Below are positions 8,760 through 17,414 of a DNA stretch of 64,000 bases, piece by piece (position 1 is the stretch's first letter; every line of letters starts with the position of its first letter). The stretch is from an uncultured Flavobacteriales bacterium (GTDB lineage Bacteria > Bacteroidota > Bacteroidia > Flavobacteriales_G > Salibacteraceae): assembly GCA_943788725.1 (NCBI GenBank), contig CALSRJ010000001.1, positions 1-64,000 on the forward strand. The letters run 5' to 3'. The position numbers were made by a program, and so were the translations under genes. The notes under the pieces were generated by a model, which had not been told where the DNA came from, did no database searches, and was given only the letters and a program-made list of their open reading frames with translations.

Positions 8760-9704
8760 CTATGCGGGAATGCCTTCTAAGTTATTCACACCCCACTGCT
8801 CTAGCTCCTCAGCGCTCCACAGGCCTGGGAAGAAGATGCGTTTCTGGTACTTCGGATGCATGTACTTCTGCCATTCGCTACCGCCGGTCGCTTCGGCTTT
8901 GGTTTCTCCACTGTTGAGGTACTTCGCGGCAGCATTGTAGTGGGCCATGACCCATTTTACATTTACCGTATGATCGTAATGCCGCATGGCCTTGATCAAT
9001 GCGGGGTCGTTTTGCGCGGATGCAGGAAGCTCTTGAAAGCGCGTCCAAAGATTGCGTGTGTTGTACCGCTGCATGAACACGATAAAATCATCCAAATAAC
9101 GATCTTCAAAGAGTTGAATCAGCGTTGACTTCTTTCCAGTTTTATGGTCTTTTCCAGCGGCTTGCCAATAGAGGTGGTCATATGCGTGCTTGAAAGGAGT
9201 GTCTCGATCGATGGTAGCCCGAAAACGGATGTCGATCAAGTTGATCAATTCTGTAGATGCGAATTCAATCATGCGGTACTGTGCGCTTTGAAATCCACTT
9301 GCCGGAGTAAGGGTGTCTCTGAACTTCATGTATTGAGCCACTTCCATGCCGTCGCCCATGACGTCGAAGGAAGAACTGAGCATATCGAAGTAGCGACTGA
9401 TTCGTCCGAGGCGTTCTGCAAAGAATGCAGGGGTGAGGGTCTTGCATTCAGCCACCTGATCAATTTCCCACAGGATCATCTTGAACAGGAGTTCATTCAC
9501 TTGGTGGTACATGATGAACACCATTTCGTCGGGTTGGTTGGTGCGCTTGATCTGCAAATTCAGCAGCGCGTCGGTCTGAATATAGTCCCAGTAAGTGATA
9601 GGTGTCGCTTGCAGCAGACCGCTTAAATGAGTGTCGAGGTTTTGTCCGATTCCATCGAATTTATCTTCGAGTTGTTTCAGAAGTTCAGCGCGCTTTTCGG
9701 TCAT
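8760..9704 (-). CDS. kynA: Tryptophan 2,3-dioxygenase
   Basis: A 314-residue haem enzyme that opens the indole ring of L-tryptophan to N-formylkynurenine, the first step of the kynurenine pathway. Family signatures are clear: YWDYIQTDALLNLQ, the YHQVNELLFKM haem-pocket helix with its His, FRDTLTPASGFQSAQYR, and the C-terminal ATGGSEW and FFPGLW segments. The start ATG at 9704 (MTEKRAELLKQ) is preferred over an upstream TTG-type extension that adds 21 basic residues. No other kynurenine-pathway gene is nearby. The gene is divergent from the TonB receptor. Confidence 0.95.
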   Translation of the reverse strand: MTEKRAELLKQLEDKFDGIGQNLDTHLSGLLQATPITYWDYIQTDALLNLQIKRTNQPDEMVFIMYHQVNELLFKMILWEIDQVAECKTLTPAFFAERLGRISRYFDMLSSSFDVMGDGMEVAQYMKFRDTLTPASGFQSAQYRMIEFASTELINLIDIRFRATIDRDTPFKHAYDHLYWQAAGKDHKTGKKSTLIQLFEDRYLDDFIVFMQRYNTRNLWTRFQELPASAQNDPALIKAMRHYDHTVNVKWVMAHYNAAAKYLNSGETKAEATGGSEWQKYMHPKYQKRIFFPGLWSAEELEQWGVNNLEGIPA

Positions 9705-9835
9705 GGTGATTCGTTTGTGGCGGCAAAGGTGCTCCTTCCACTTGGTAATAACAATGATGGAAGTCATTCAAATTGCAACCTGGGAATTGCTTTCGGGAGC
9801 GTAAAAAATATATTCGCGGCCTGATAAGCCAATCA

Positions 9836-11683
9836 ATGAGAAATCTACTGACCCTACTTGGAGCGCTCCCAATACTGGTAAATGCCCAAGACACCAACCT
9901 CCTGAATACATTCACGATTTCGGATAACCGAATAGAAACCAATGTTTTGGCTTCTGGTCGAAATGTGCAAGTCATGACCAGACAAGAGATCCAAGCCTTG
10001 CCGGTGCAATCGACCCAAGACCTGCTCCAATACATCAGCGGGGTCGATCTACGACAACGCGGAGCCTGGGGAGCACAGGCAGACGTCAGTTTGCGAGGCG
10101 GAACCTTTGATCAGACGCTTATCCTCGTCAATGGCATCAAGATGAACGATCCGCAAACGGGTCACCACAGCATGAACCTAGGCATTGACCTAGGAGCGAT
10201 CCAACGCATAGAGGTAATCAAAGGTCCCGCCGCGGCACGCTATGGATTGAATGCTTTTAGCGGGGTGATCAACATCATTACGTCACCAGAAGCAGAAAAT
10301 GCGGTGATGGCCGGCTTGAGCATCGCAAGAAGCGTGGATGTGGATTTTCCCGAAGAAAATTGGACGGGTTATCAAGTTTCTGGTTCAGCCCATTTGGGGA
10401 CCGAAGCCTCGCGCCACTTGGTAAGCGTACAGTCTACTCAAAGCAATGGCTATCGACCCAACACCGATTTAGATCGCACCTCCCTTTCGTACCTATCGTC
10501 CACCGAAACGCCAATTGGAACGCTCAAGGCAATGGGGAGCGTCCTAAGGAATCAATTTGGAGCGAGTGGGTATTACGCATTTCCCATCGATTCGTCCAGT
10601 GAGGAGGGCGTAGACACCTACATGGGAGCGCTGATCTATGAGCAGCAATTCGGAAGTGTTGGATTGAAAGGAAAGCTGTACAGTCGTAAAAATTTCGATA
10701 CCTATACACTGTTTCGCCGTGCTCCGGAGATCTATCAAAACAAGCACCGAACGGATGTGGAAGGCGCCGAAGTGCATGCCTCGATACCCAGTAAGTTGGG
10801 AATGAGCGGGGTTGGATTGGAATACAGAAGAGAAGCCATCAGCAGTACCAACCTTGGAAGATGGTTGAGGGAGTATGCTGGACTATTCGCCGAGCATCGA
10901 GTAAGTCTGTTCAATGCACGACTGGCCGTGCAGGGAGGCGCTTATCTGAACTACTTGAAAGACGATGGACTCCAATTTCTTCCTTCTGCTTCGCTGACCT
11001 ATCAGCTCTTTCCCGGCGCAAACCTCTTCGCCAATGTAGGGCGGTCCTTTCGCATGCCTACGTTTACAGACCTCTACTACGTAGGGCCTACCAATCTCGG
11101 AAATGAGGACTTGAAACCCGAACAAAGCGTGCAATACGAAGCAGGGGCTAAGTACGGTAAGGATGGCCATCTGATCCAAGCCAGTGCCTTTTACCAAGAA
11201 TCATCAGATCTGATCGATTGGGTGCGCGCGGATGAGCTCGCACCATGGGTGCCAATGAACCAAGAAGCGGTCTCCACCCAAGGAGTGGAATTGAGCTACT
11301 CCTTGACCCAACGGTTGGAGGTGGTCGAAGATCTCTTGCACGTAAACATGCTTCGCATTGGCTATACCTGGCTAAACATGCAACGATTGCAGGATGAAAC
11401 CGTTCTCTCTCGCTATGCCTTCAATCAGTTGCGCCATCAGTTCGTAGCACAGGCGTCGCTCACCTTCAAGGAGCATTGGGCCTTCATTCCAGCCATCCGC
11501 TTTAATGATCGAGTGGCTTACCAGGACTATACCTTAATCGATGCGCGCATTCAGTTCACGCAAGAGCGCTTTAAGGTGTGGATAGACGGAAGCAACTTGC
11601 TGGATACCGAATACACCGAAGCCGCGAATGCCCCCATGCCAGGCAGGTGGTTGAGATTAGGGGTTGAGGTACAACTCCATTGA
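9836..11683 (+). CDS. TonB-dependent outer-membrane receptor (BtuB/siderophore-receptor type)
   Basis: 615 residues with a signal peptide (MRNLLTLLGALPILVNAQ). A plug domain occupies roughly residues 30-150 (MTRQEIQALPVQSTQDLLQY, DVSLRGGTFDQTLILVNGIK, IEVIKGPAAARYGLNAFSGV). A 22-strand-type beta barrel follows, with the FRMPTFTDLYY motif and the NLLDTEYTEA...MPGRWLRLGVE ending. It imports a large nutrient (metal chelate, vitamin or similar) using TonB energy; the ligand cannot be read from sequence. It lacks the carboxypeptidase-like N-terminal domain of SusC-type receptors and has no SusD partner. The start at 9836 is chosen because the signal peptide begins there. Confidence 0.9.
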   Translation: MRNLLTLLGALPILVNAQDTNLLNTFTISDNRIETNVLASGRNVQVMTRQEIQALPVQSTQDLLQYISGVDLRQRGAWGAQADVSLRGGTFDQTLILVNGIKMNDPQTGHHSMNLGIDLGAIQRIEVIKGPAAARYGLNAFSGVINIITSPEAENAVMAGLSIARSVDVDFPEENWTGYQVSGSAHLGTEASRHLVSVQSTQSNGYRPNTDLDRTSLSYLSSTETPIGTLKAMGSVLRNQFGASGYYAFPIDSSSEEGVDTYMGALIYEQQFGSVGLKGKLYSRKNFDTYTLFRRAPEIYQNKHRTDVEGAEVHASIPSKLGMSGVGLEYRREAISSTNLGRWLREYAGLFAEHRVSLFNARLAVQGGAYLNYLKDDGLQFLPSASLTYQLFPGANLFANVGRSFRMPTFTDLYYVGPTNLGNEDLKPEQSVQYEAGAKYGKDGHLIQASAFYQESSDLIDWVRADELAPWVPMNQEAVSTQGVELSYSLTQRLEVVEDLLHVNMLRIGYTWLNMQRLQDETVLSRYAFNQLRHQFVAQASLTFKEHWAFIPAIRFNDRVAYQDYTLIDARIQFTQERFKVWIDGSNLLDTEYTEAANAPMPGRWLRLGVEVQLH

Positions 11684-11830
11684 AATACTCCCAGCATTTC
11701 TTGATTTCCTGCTTTTTGGGCAGTCATTTTCGGACGGGCAAGACAATTTGACCTTGGCATTGAGCTAACCACGCCAAAATGGCTTGAAATCAAGGAGGTA
11801 GCCCCCTTGGTTCGTACTTTGTTCACTCCT

Positions 11831-11870
11831 CCAGGTCAGCGTTCGACTCTCTATCGATAGGAGTACCTGG
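11831..11870. promoter_or_regulatory. Nested inverted repeat upstream of clpB
   Basis: An outer pair CCAGGT/ACCTGG encloses ACTC-T-CTATC directly abutting GATAGGAGT, a 9-bp perfect inverted repeat with one bulged T and the palindrome CTATCGATAG at its centre. It ends 46 bases before the clpB ATG. It does not match the CIRCE heat-shock operator. It could be an operator for a dimeric regulator or a cruciform; function is inferred only from position. Confidence 0.35.
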
Positions 11871-11916
11871 CGGTTGAAGGCCGACTGCTGACTTAACAAC
11901 ATTAAAACGGATTAAA

Positions 11917-14535
11917 ATGAATTTCAACAAGTTTACCATCAAGGCTCAGGAGGCGGTTCAGCAAGCCCAACAACTCGCCATGGGAAAGGGACAACAGAGC
12001 ATCGAGCCGGCTCACCTCCTCAAAGGCATATTCGATGTGGACGAGCAAGTAACTCCCTATTTATTCAAGAAGCTCGGCGTCAATCAAAGCGCCGTAGAGC
12101 AAGCCTTAGGCCGCATGGTAGATGCCCTACCCAAGGTGGAGGGTGGAGACCATTACCTCGGAAAGAAGGCTGCTCAAGCCTTGGCAAAAGCCCAAGAGCG
12201 CGTCAAGGATTTTGGCGATGAATTCGTCTCCATAGAACACATGCTGCTAGGATTACTCGACGTGAATGATCAGGTAAGTTCCATGCTCAAAGACAGTGGA
12301 ATACAAGCCGGAGAATTGAAAAAGGCAATAGAGGAACTGCGCAAGGGGGCAAAGGTGACTTCTCAAACGGCGGAGGATACGTACAATGCCCTCGGTAAGT
12401 ACGCCATTCACCTCAACGAGCAAGCGCGCAATGGAAAACTCGATCCGGTCATTGGCCGCGATGAGGAGATCCGTAGGGTGCTGCAGATCCTTTCTCGAAG
12501 GACGAAGAACAATCCCATCCTGATCGGTGAACCCGGCGTAGGAAAGACCGCCATAGCAGAAGGGTTAGCGCACCGTATTGTGAATGGTGACGTGCCGGAG
12601 AACCTAAAAGACAAAGAATTGTACAGCCTCGACATGGGCGCATTGATCGCAGGAGCGAAGTACAAAGGAGAATTCGAAGAACGACTCAAGTCTGTGGTCA
12701 AAGAAGTCACCAACAGCGATGGTCACATCGTCTTGTTCATCGATGAGATCCACACCCTTGTAGGTGCCGGAAAGAGCGATGGAGCGATGGACGCAGCGAA
12801 TATTTTGAAGCCTGCTTTAGCACGAGGTGAACTGCGGGCGATTGGAGCAACTACCTTGAATGAGTACCAGAAGTACTTCGAGAAAGACAAGGCCTTGGAG
12901 CGAAGATTCCAAACGGTTTTGGTGGATGAACCTGCGGAGGAAGATGCCATCAGTATTTTGAGGGGATTAAAAGAGCGGTACGAAACCCACCACAAGGTGC
13001 GCATCAAGGACGAAGCGATCATTGGAGCCGTGCAGCTGAGTCAACGCTACATCACCGATCGGTTCTTGCCGGATAAGGCCATTGACCTGATCGACGAAGC
13101 TGCCGCCAAGCTGCGCTTGCAGATCAACAGCATGCCGGTGGAACTGGATGAAGTACAACGGAAATTGCGCCAGCTCGAAATCGAGCGCGAAGCCATCAAA
13201 CGGGAAAATGACAAGAAGAAATTGGACGACTTGAACCGACAGATAGCCGACCTCAAGGAGCGACGAGACGGACTGAACGCTAAATGGGAAACCGAAAAGG
13301 TGGTAGTTGAAGGCATCCAAACCCAAAAGACCATGATCGAAGACCTGAAGCTCGAAGCCGAACAGGCCGAGCGTGTCGGAGACCTAGGTAAAGTTGCGGA
13401 GATACGCTATGGTAAAGTGACAGAAGCCGAGGCACGTCTGAAAGAATTTGAGGTCCAATGGGCCGAGATGGAATCTTCAGGCTCACGCATGATCAAGGAA
13501 GAAGTAGATGCAGAAGACATTGCGGAAGTCGTCGCGAAATGGACCGGTATTCCCGTAAGTAAAATGCTGCAGAGTGATGCAGAAAAACTACTTCATCTCG
13601 AAGCAGAATTGCATAAGCGCGTAGTCAGTCAGGAGGAAGCCATTGAAGCCGTAGCCGACGCTGTGCGGCGCAGTAGAAGTGGATTGCAGGACATGCATCG
13701 CCCGATCGGGTCCTTCATTTTTTTGGGAACCACTGGAGTAGGTAAAACAGAGTTGGCAAAAGCGTTGGCTGAATACCTGTTCGACAACGAGAACGCTTTG
13801 ACCCGCATCGACATGAGCGAGTATCAAGAGCGCCACGCGGTGAGTCGTTTGGTGGGAGCGCCTCCCGGATATGTAGGGTACGATGAAGGTGGTCAACTCA
13901 CCGAAGCGGTCCGCAGAAAGCCATATTCTGTCATCTTGTTGGATGAGATAGAGAAAGCGCATCCTGACGTATTCAATATTCTTTTGCAAGTCTTAGACGA
14001 TGGACGCTTGACAGACAACAAGGGACGTGTGGCGAACTTTAAGAACACCATCATCATCATGACCTCAAACCTTGGTTCAGATATCATTATGCGGAATTTT
14101 GATGGAGTCACCGAAGCTGAGCTGGACATCACCCTGGCAAAAACAGAGATGGAAATGATGGAGATGCTGCGTCATACGATGAAGCCAGAGTTTCTAAACC
14201 GAATCGATGAAACCATCCTATTCAAACCACTGAACAAAGGCGATGTCCGTGCGATCGTGGAGATCCAGCTTCGTCATTTGGTTGAACACTTAAAAGAACA
14301 GGACATTCGGCTTACTGCGACAAAAGAAGCGATTATGCACCTGAGTGAATCCGGATTTGATCCACAGTTTGGTGCTCGCCCGATCAAGCGATTGATTCAA
14401 AAGCGGGTATTGAACGAGTTGAGCAAGCAGATTTTGGCTGGAAAGGTATCGCGGGGGCAAGACCTCGTGCTGGATGTCTTTGATGGTGAGTTTGCTTTTC
14501 GTAAGCCGATTAAAGAAGAGGAGAAGGTAAGTTGA
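11917..14535 (+). CDS. clpB: ATP-dependent disaggregase ClpB
   Basis: An 872-residue Hsp100 chaperone that, with DnaK, pulls proteins out of aggregates after heat stress. The domains are an N-terminal Clp repeat domain (1-145) and AAA-1 with Walker A GEPGVGKT (about 204-211). A long coiled-coil middle domain (about 400-520) distinguishes ClpB from ClpA/ClpC. AAA-2 carries Walker A GTTGVGKT (about 604-611) and the Clp signature [20 protein letters not shown]. Length is normal. It is monocistronic, with a strong terminator 25 bases after the stop and a nested inverted repeat upstream that may be regulatory. Confidence 0.97.
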   Translation: MNFNKFTIKAQEAVQQAQQLAMGKGQQSIEPAHLLKGIFDVDEQVTPYLFKKLGVNQSAVEQALGRMVDALPKVEGGDHYLGKKAAQALAKAQERVKDFGDEFVSIEHMLLGLLDVNDQVSSMLKDSGIQAGELKKAIEELRKGAKVTSQTAEDTYNALGKYAIHLNEQARNGKLDPVIGRDEEIRRVLQILSRRTKNNPILIGEPGVGKTAIAEGLAHRIVNGDVPENLKDKELYSLDMGALIAGAKYKGEFEERLKSVVKEVTNSDGHIVLFIDEIHTLVGAGKSDGAMDAANILKPALARGELRAIGATTLNEYQKYFEKDKALERRFQTVLVDEPAEEDAISILRGLKERYETHHKVRIKDEAIIGAVQLSQRYITDRFLPDKAIDLIDEAAAKLRLQINSMPVELDEVQRKLRQLEIEREAIKRENDKKKLDDLNRQIADLKERRDGLNAKWETEKVVVEGIQTQKTMIEDLKLEAEQAERVGDLGKVAEIRYGKVTEAEARLKEFEVQWAEMESSGSRMIKEEVDAEDIAEVVAKWTGIPVSKMLQSDAEKLLHLEAELHKRVVSQEEAIEAVADAVRRSRSGLQDMHRPIGSFIFLGTTGVGKTELAKALAEYLFDNENALTRIDMSEYQERHAVSRLVGAPPGYVGYDEGGQLTEAVRRKPYSVILLDEIEKAHPDVFNILLQVLDDGRLTDNKGRVANFKNTIIIMTSNLGSDIIMRNFDGVTEAELDITLAKTEMEMMEMLRHTMKPEFLNRIDETILFKPLNKGDVRAIVEIQLRHLVEHLKEQDIRLTATKEAIMHLSESGFDPQFGARPIKRLIQKRVLNELSKQILAGKVSRGQDLVLDVFDGEFAFRKPIKEEEKVS

Positions 14536-14559
14536 TCGACAACATTCTCTCAACCATAG

Positions 14560-14584
14560 AAGGGCGCTTCGGCGCCCTTTTTTT
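14560..14584 (+). terminator. Intrinsic terminator of clpB
   Basis: GGGCGC-TTCG-GCGCCC, a perfect 6-bp stem with a stable UUCG loop, is flanked by AA and followed by seven T residues. Confidence 0.92.
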
Positions 14585-14674
14585 ATGTTTCTGACGATGC
14601 GCTGGGAAATTGGTGGCTGATCGTACCGATACAAATGATAAGTTTGGTTGAAAGGAAACCAAACAACCTAAGGC

Positions 14675-15424
14675 ATGATCAAAGCGATCGTAGTAGATGA
14701 TGAGGTGAAGAACCGGGAGGGTTTGTCGAAAATGATCAGTCAGTTTTGCCATGATGTGGATGCAGTAGGCGAAGCGGAAAGCGTGGACGCCGCGATCGAG
14801 CTGATTGATGAACACAATCCTGAATTGGTATTTCTAGACATCGAAATGCCGGAGAAGAACGGCTTTGCCTTGCTCGAGCATTATGATGAGCCCGAGTTTC
14901 AAGTGATTTTCACCACTGCACATGCTGAGTACGCAATCAAAGCCATCAAGTTGGCGGCATTGGACTACCTGCTCAAGCCCGTCAACCTAAACGAACTGAA
15001 GGTGGCAGTGGAAAAAGCCATCCGCGAGGCTGCCAATAACGACCAAGACGAGCGCCTTTCCATCCTGAAAGAAAGCCGTGGACAAGGAGATTTTAAATTT
15101 CAACGCATCGCACTGCCAACTTCAGAGGGGGTAGAGTTTTATACGATCTCAGACATTCTGCGCTGTGAAGCGGATCGTGCATACTGCCGATTCCATATGT
15201 CGAATAAACAGGCAATCATAGTTTCAAAACCCTTGTCAGACTTTGAAGACATGCTGCAAGAGTGCAACTTCATGCGCATACATAAATCCAACATGGTGAA
15301 CATGAGCCATGTAAGAAAATACGTGAAAGGACGAGGAGGATACGTCGTGCTAACAGATGGAAGTCATGTAGATGTGTCTGTTCGCCGCAAGGATGAAGTA
15401 ATGAAAGCCCTTGGAATCAATTGA
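14675..15424 (+). CDS. LytTR-family response regulator
   Basis: 249 residues. The receiver domain (1-125) has acidic residues DDE at 8-10, the phosphoacceptor Asp55 in LVFLDIEMPEKNG and the conserved Lys in LLKPVN. The C-terminal LytTR DNA-binding domain (about 150-245) includes FYTISDILRCEADRAYCRFH and FMRIHKSNMVNMSHVRKY. Such regulators are phosphorylated by LytS-type kinases and bind direct repeats in target promoters. Its stop overlaps the start of the kinase gene, so the pair is translationally coupled and presumably forms one two-component system. Target genes are not evident. Confidence 0.92.
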   Translation: MIKAIVVDDEVKNREGLSKMISQFCHDVDAVGEAESVDAAIELIDEHNPELVFLDIEMPEKNGFALLEHYDEPEFQVIFTTAHAEYAIKAIKLAALDYLLKPVNLNELKVAVEKAIREAANNDQDERLSILKESRGQGDFKFQRIALPTSEGVEFYTISDILRCEADRAYCRFHMSNKQAIIVSKPLSDFEDMLQECNFMRIHKSNMVNMSHVRKYVKGRGGYVVLTDGSHVDVSVRRKDEVMKALGIN

Positions 15425-16545
15425 CCCTGCGCACCGTGGATGAGATTGAAGGATTGAGCGTTTTGATTTTAGAGGACAGTGAAGGTGACTTCCTGATCCT
15501 CAAGCAAATGTTGATCGAGAACGGATTCAACACCAAGCACATTCGCTGGGTAAGGAGCATCGCTGAACTCAGTTACAACCAAGAAGCTTTCGTGCTCTGT
15601 GATCTCAATGTGGAAGACTCCCAAGGTATTACCACGCTTCAAGGAGTGATGAGGTTGGTTCCAAAGCTTGGCACGTCGGTGATCGCCTTTACAGGTGAAG
15701 ACGACGAAGGCATAGCACAAGAGGCCATCCACCTGGGGGTTCAAGATTACCTGATCAAAGGTTCGTTCAGTAAGGCGTTTCTGAGAAAGACGTTGTTGTT
15801 TGCCCACGAAAGAACGAAGCTGCTTCAAGACCTTTATCACCAAGAAGGAAAAACCAAGGCGGCCGAGCACAACCTCAAGGAAGAGGCCATGCGCGGAAAG
15901 CGTTTTCAGCTTCAGTTATTGAGTTCACAGCTCAACCCGCATTTCATTTTCAATGCGATGTCTTCCATTCAGCATTCCGTGCTGCTCAATAATGTTGAAG
16001 ATACCCTGGCCTTCATTAGTAAGTTTTCAAGTTTGATGCGTCAGGTACTTGAGAACTCGAGAAAAGAGTTGATTACCTGGAGCGATGAGGAACTCTTTTT
16101 AACCACCTACCTCGACATTGAACGCTTCCGTTTTGAGAATTCATTTGATTATCGCTTTGATATAGAGGAGGGGCTTGATGCTGAATCGCTGCACATTCCT
16201 CCCATGATGATCCAGCCTTATTTGGAGAACACGGTTGTGCATGGTCTGGGCAATCTCAAAGGACGTCAAGGTGAAGTAGTCATTTCTTTGCGACACGAGA
16301 ATGGACACGTTGTAGTGACCATCATGGACAATGGAGTAGGCAGGGGGAAAGCCATTGCCTTGAGGAGTTTGCGCGTTGGGTCACATGTGTCAAGGGCCAT
16401 GCATATCAATGAACAGCGCGTTTCTCTCTTAAACGCTGTCTATCAAACGGATCTTTTCAAGGTGGAGGTTACTGACTTGATGCAGGATGGAAAGCCATCG
16501 GGTACCCGGGTCGATCTCATCATCCCCATTTCTATTTTATCCTGA
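15421..16545 (+). CDS. Receiver-LytS-type histidine kinase hybrid
   Basis: 374 residues. An N-terminal receiver-like domain (about 12-130) has an ED acidic pair, a likely phosphoacceptor Asp61 in CDLNVEDSQG and Lys in DYLIKGS. A short coiled coil (about 130-165) leads to a LytS-type kinase core (His_kinase family) with the phosphoacceptor His174 in LNPHFIFNAMSSIQ. An N box (QPYLENTVVHG) and the ATP-lid motif DNGVGRGK follow. There is no transmembrane helix, so this is a soluble kinase apparently controlled by phosphorylation of its own receiver, unlike membrane LytS sensors. The start is probably TTG at 15421, overlapping the TGA stop of the upstream regulator; a GTG at 15436 is possible. Confidence 0.85.
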   Translation: MTLRTVDEIEGLSVLILEDSEGDFLILKQMLIENGFNTKHIRWVRSIAELSYNQEAFVLCDLNVEDSQGITTLQGVMRLVPKLGTSVIAFTGEDDEGIAQEAIHLGVQDYLIKGSFSKAFLRKTLLFAHERTKLLQDLYHQEGKTKAAEHNLKEEAMRGKRFQLQLLSSQLNPHFIFNAMSSIQHSVLLNNVEDTLAFISKFSSLMRQVLENSRKELITWSDEELFLTTYLDIERFRFENSFDYRFDIEEGLDAESLHIPPMMIQPYLENTVVHGLGNLKGRQGEVVISLRHENGHVVVTIMDNGVGRGKAIALRSLRVGSHVSRAMHINEQRVSLLNAVYQTDLFKVEVTDLMQDGKPSGTRVDLIIPISILS

Positions 16546-16807
16546 CCGTCCGATAGGAAGAGTTATGCGCACGTTAGGAAGACGGTGGTTTGGCCACTGA
16601 TTCTATTAGTCTAAGCTTGTCTTGGGTTTTATTAGAAGTCTTCGGACTGAGGAATAGGTATAGTTCTTTACACTTTTAGGGTTAGTTGTTATTGGACACT
16701 GAATGAAGGCCGCATCGCAAGATATTAAGCACTCCTTTCGAGGAAGTGGATAGGCTAATCGCAAATGCATTTTGTGATTAATTCGGGTTCAATCAACCTT
16801 TAGTCGG
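16546..16807. other. Non-coding stretch before an isolated terminator
   Basis: 262 bases after the kinase stop with no supported gene; the few ATG-initiated frames are under 20 codons. A small AGTC-TTCG-GACT hairpin lies at about 16638-16649. The strong terminator at 16808 is too far from the kinase stop to be its obvious terminator. The stretch could be a long 3' untranslated region or hold a small RNA ending at that terminator. Confidence 0.35.
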
Positions 16808-16834
16808 AAAGGGCACCATTGGTGCCCTTTTTTT
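16808..16834 (+). terminator. Intrinsic terminator
   Basis: AAAGGGCACC-ATT-GGTGCCCTTT, a perfect 10-bp stem, followed by further T residues. It is strongest on the plus strand. It sits 22 bases after the minus-strand gene's stop on its far side and could also work weakly in that direction. Confidence 0.88.
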
Positions 16835-16855
16835 ATGCCCTAAATGTGCGGTGTT

Positions 16856-17347
16856 CTAGTCGTCGTGATCCTCGTGGTCGGCCTGGGCTTCGGCAGACGG
16901 AGCATCACCGGATCGAAGTTCGCTGTGCACGATCTTACCACCGTGCAAGGCCAAAGGAATAAGGGTAGCAAAAGCAATAGCTGTAACTACCAACGTGGCG
17001 AGTCGCGTAATTCGTGTCAAATGCTTCGCGTAGAAGTAGGAGACCAATGACATCAGCGCCAAAATTCCACTCACGATCATCATCCAAAGCGAAAGCTCTG
17101 CGTGTTCTTCATGCTCTTCCAGTTGGAATTCAGAAATACCTTGGATCTTTTCAATCACGTGCTCCGCTTCTTCACCTGAGAAATAGGCCGGAAGCGTAAA
17201 TACCGCCGACAATAAGATCGTGGCCATGGCAATGATCTCAACCGTTCGGTTTTTCATGAGCATGCCGATCAACAATAGTAGGATGCCAAAAAGCGATCCC
17301 AAGATGGGGATGTGGTTGGTGAGCAGGTGAATGTGCGTAGCGTCCAT
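16856..17347 (-). CDS. Four-helix membrane protein with His-rich tail (DUF2231-like)
   Basis: 163 residues with four hydrophobic helices (roughly 15-32, 37-55, 83-105, 113-135). A conserved-looking MDATHIHLLTNHIPILGSLFG opening has several His residues, as in DUF2231-type membrane proteins, where His residues are thought to bind haem or metal. The C-terminus (SGDAPSAEAQADHEDHDD) and a loop (EEHEEHAELS) are rich in His and acid, suggesting metal binding. It lies 67 bases downstream of the cytochrome c-FTR1 gene on the same strand, so a shared role in iron or electron handling is likely but inferred. Confidence 0.6.
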   Translation of the reverse strand: MDATHIHLLTNHIPILGSLFGILLLLIGMLMKNRTVEIIAMATILLSAVFTLPAYFSGEEAEHVIEKIQGISEFQLEEHEEHAELSLWMMIVSGILALMSLVSYFYAKHLTRITRLATLVVTAIAFATLIPLALHGGKIVHSELRSGDAPSAEAQADHEDHDD

Positions 17348-17414
17348 GGTGGTCTATTTTTATGCAAACGAAGTTCAGTGAAAGTCCGCTGCTGAACAAG
17401 AAAAATCGTGCTAA

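Noticed and set aside
11831-11870. Possible tRNA gene
   Set aside because: It holds a TTCGACT-like stretch and stems, but no D arm, anticodon arm or 7-bp acceptor stem can be drawn; kept only as an inverted repeat.
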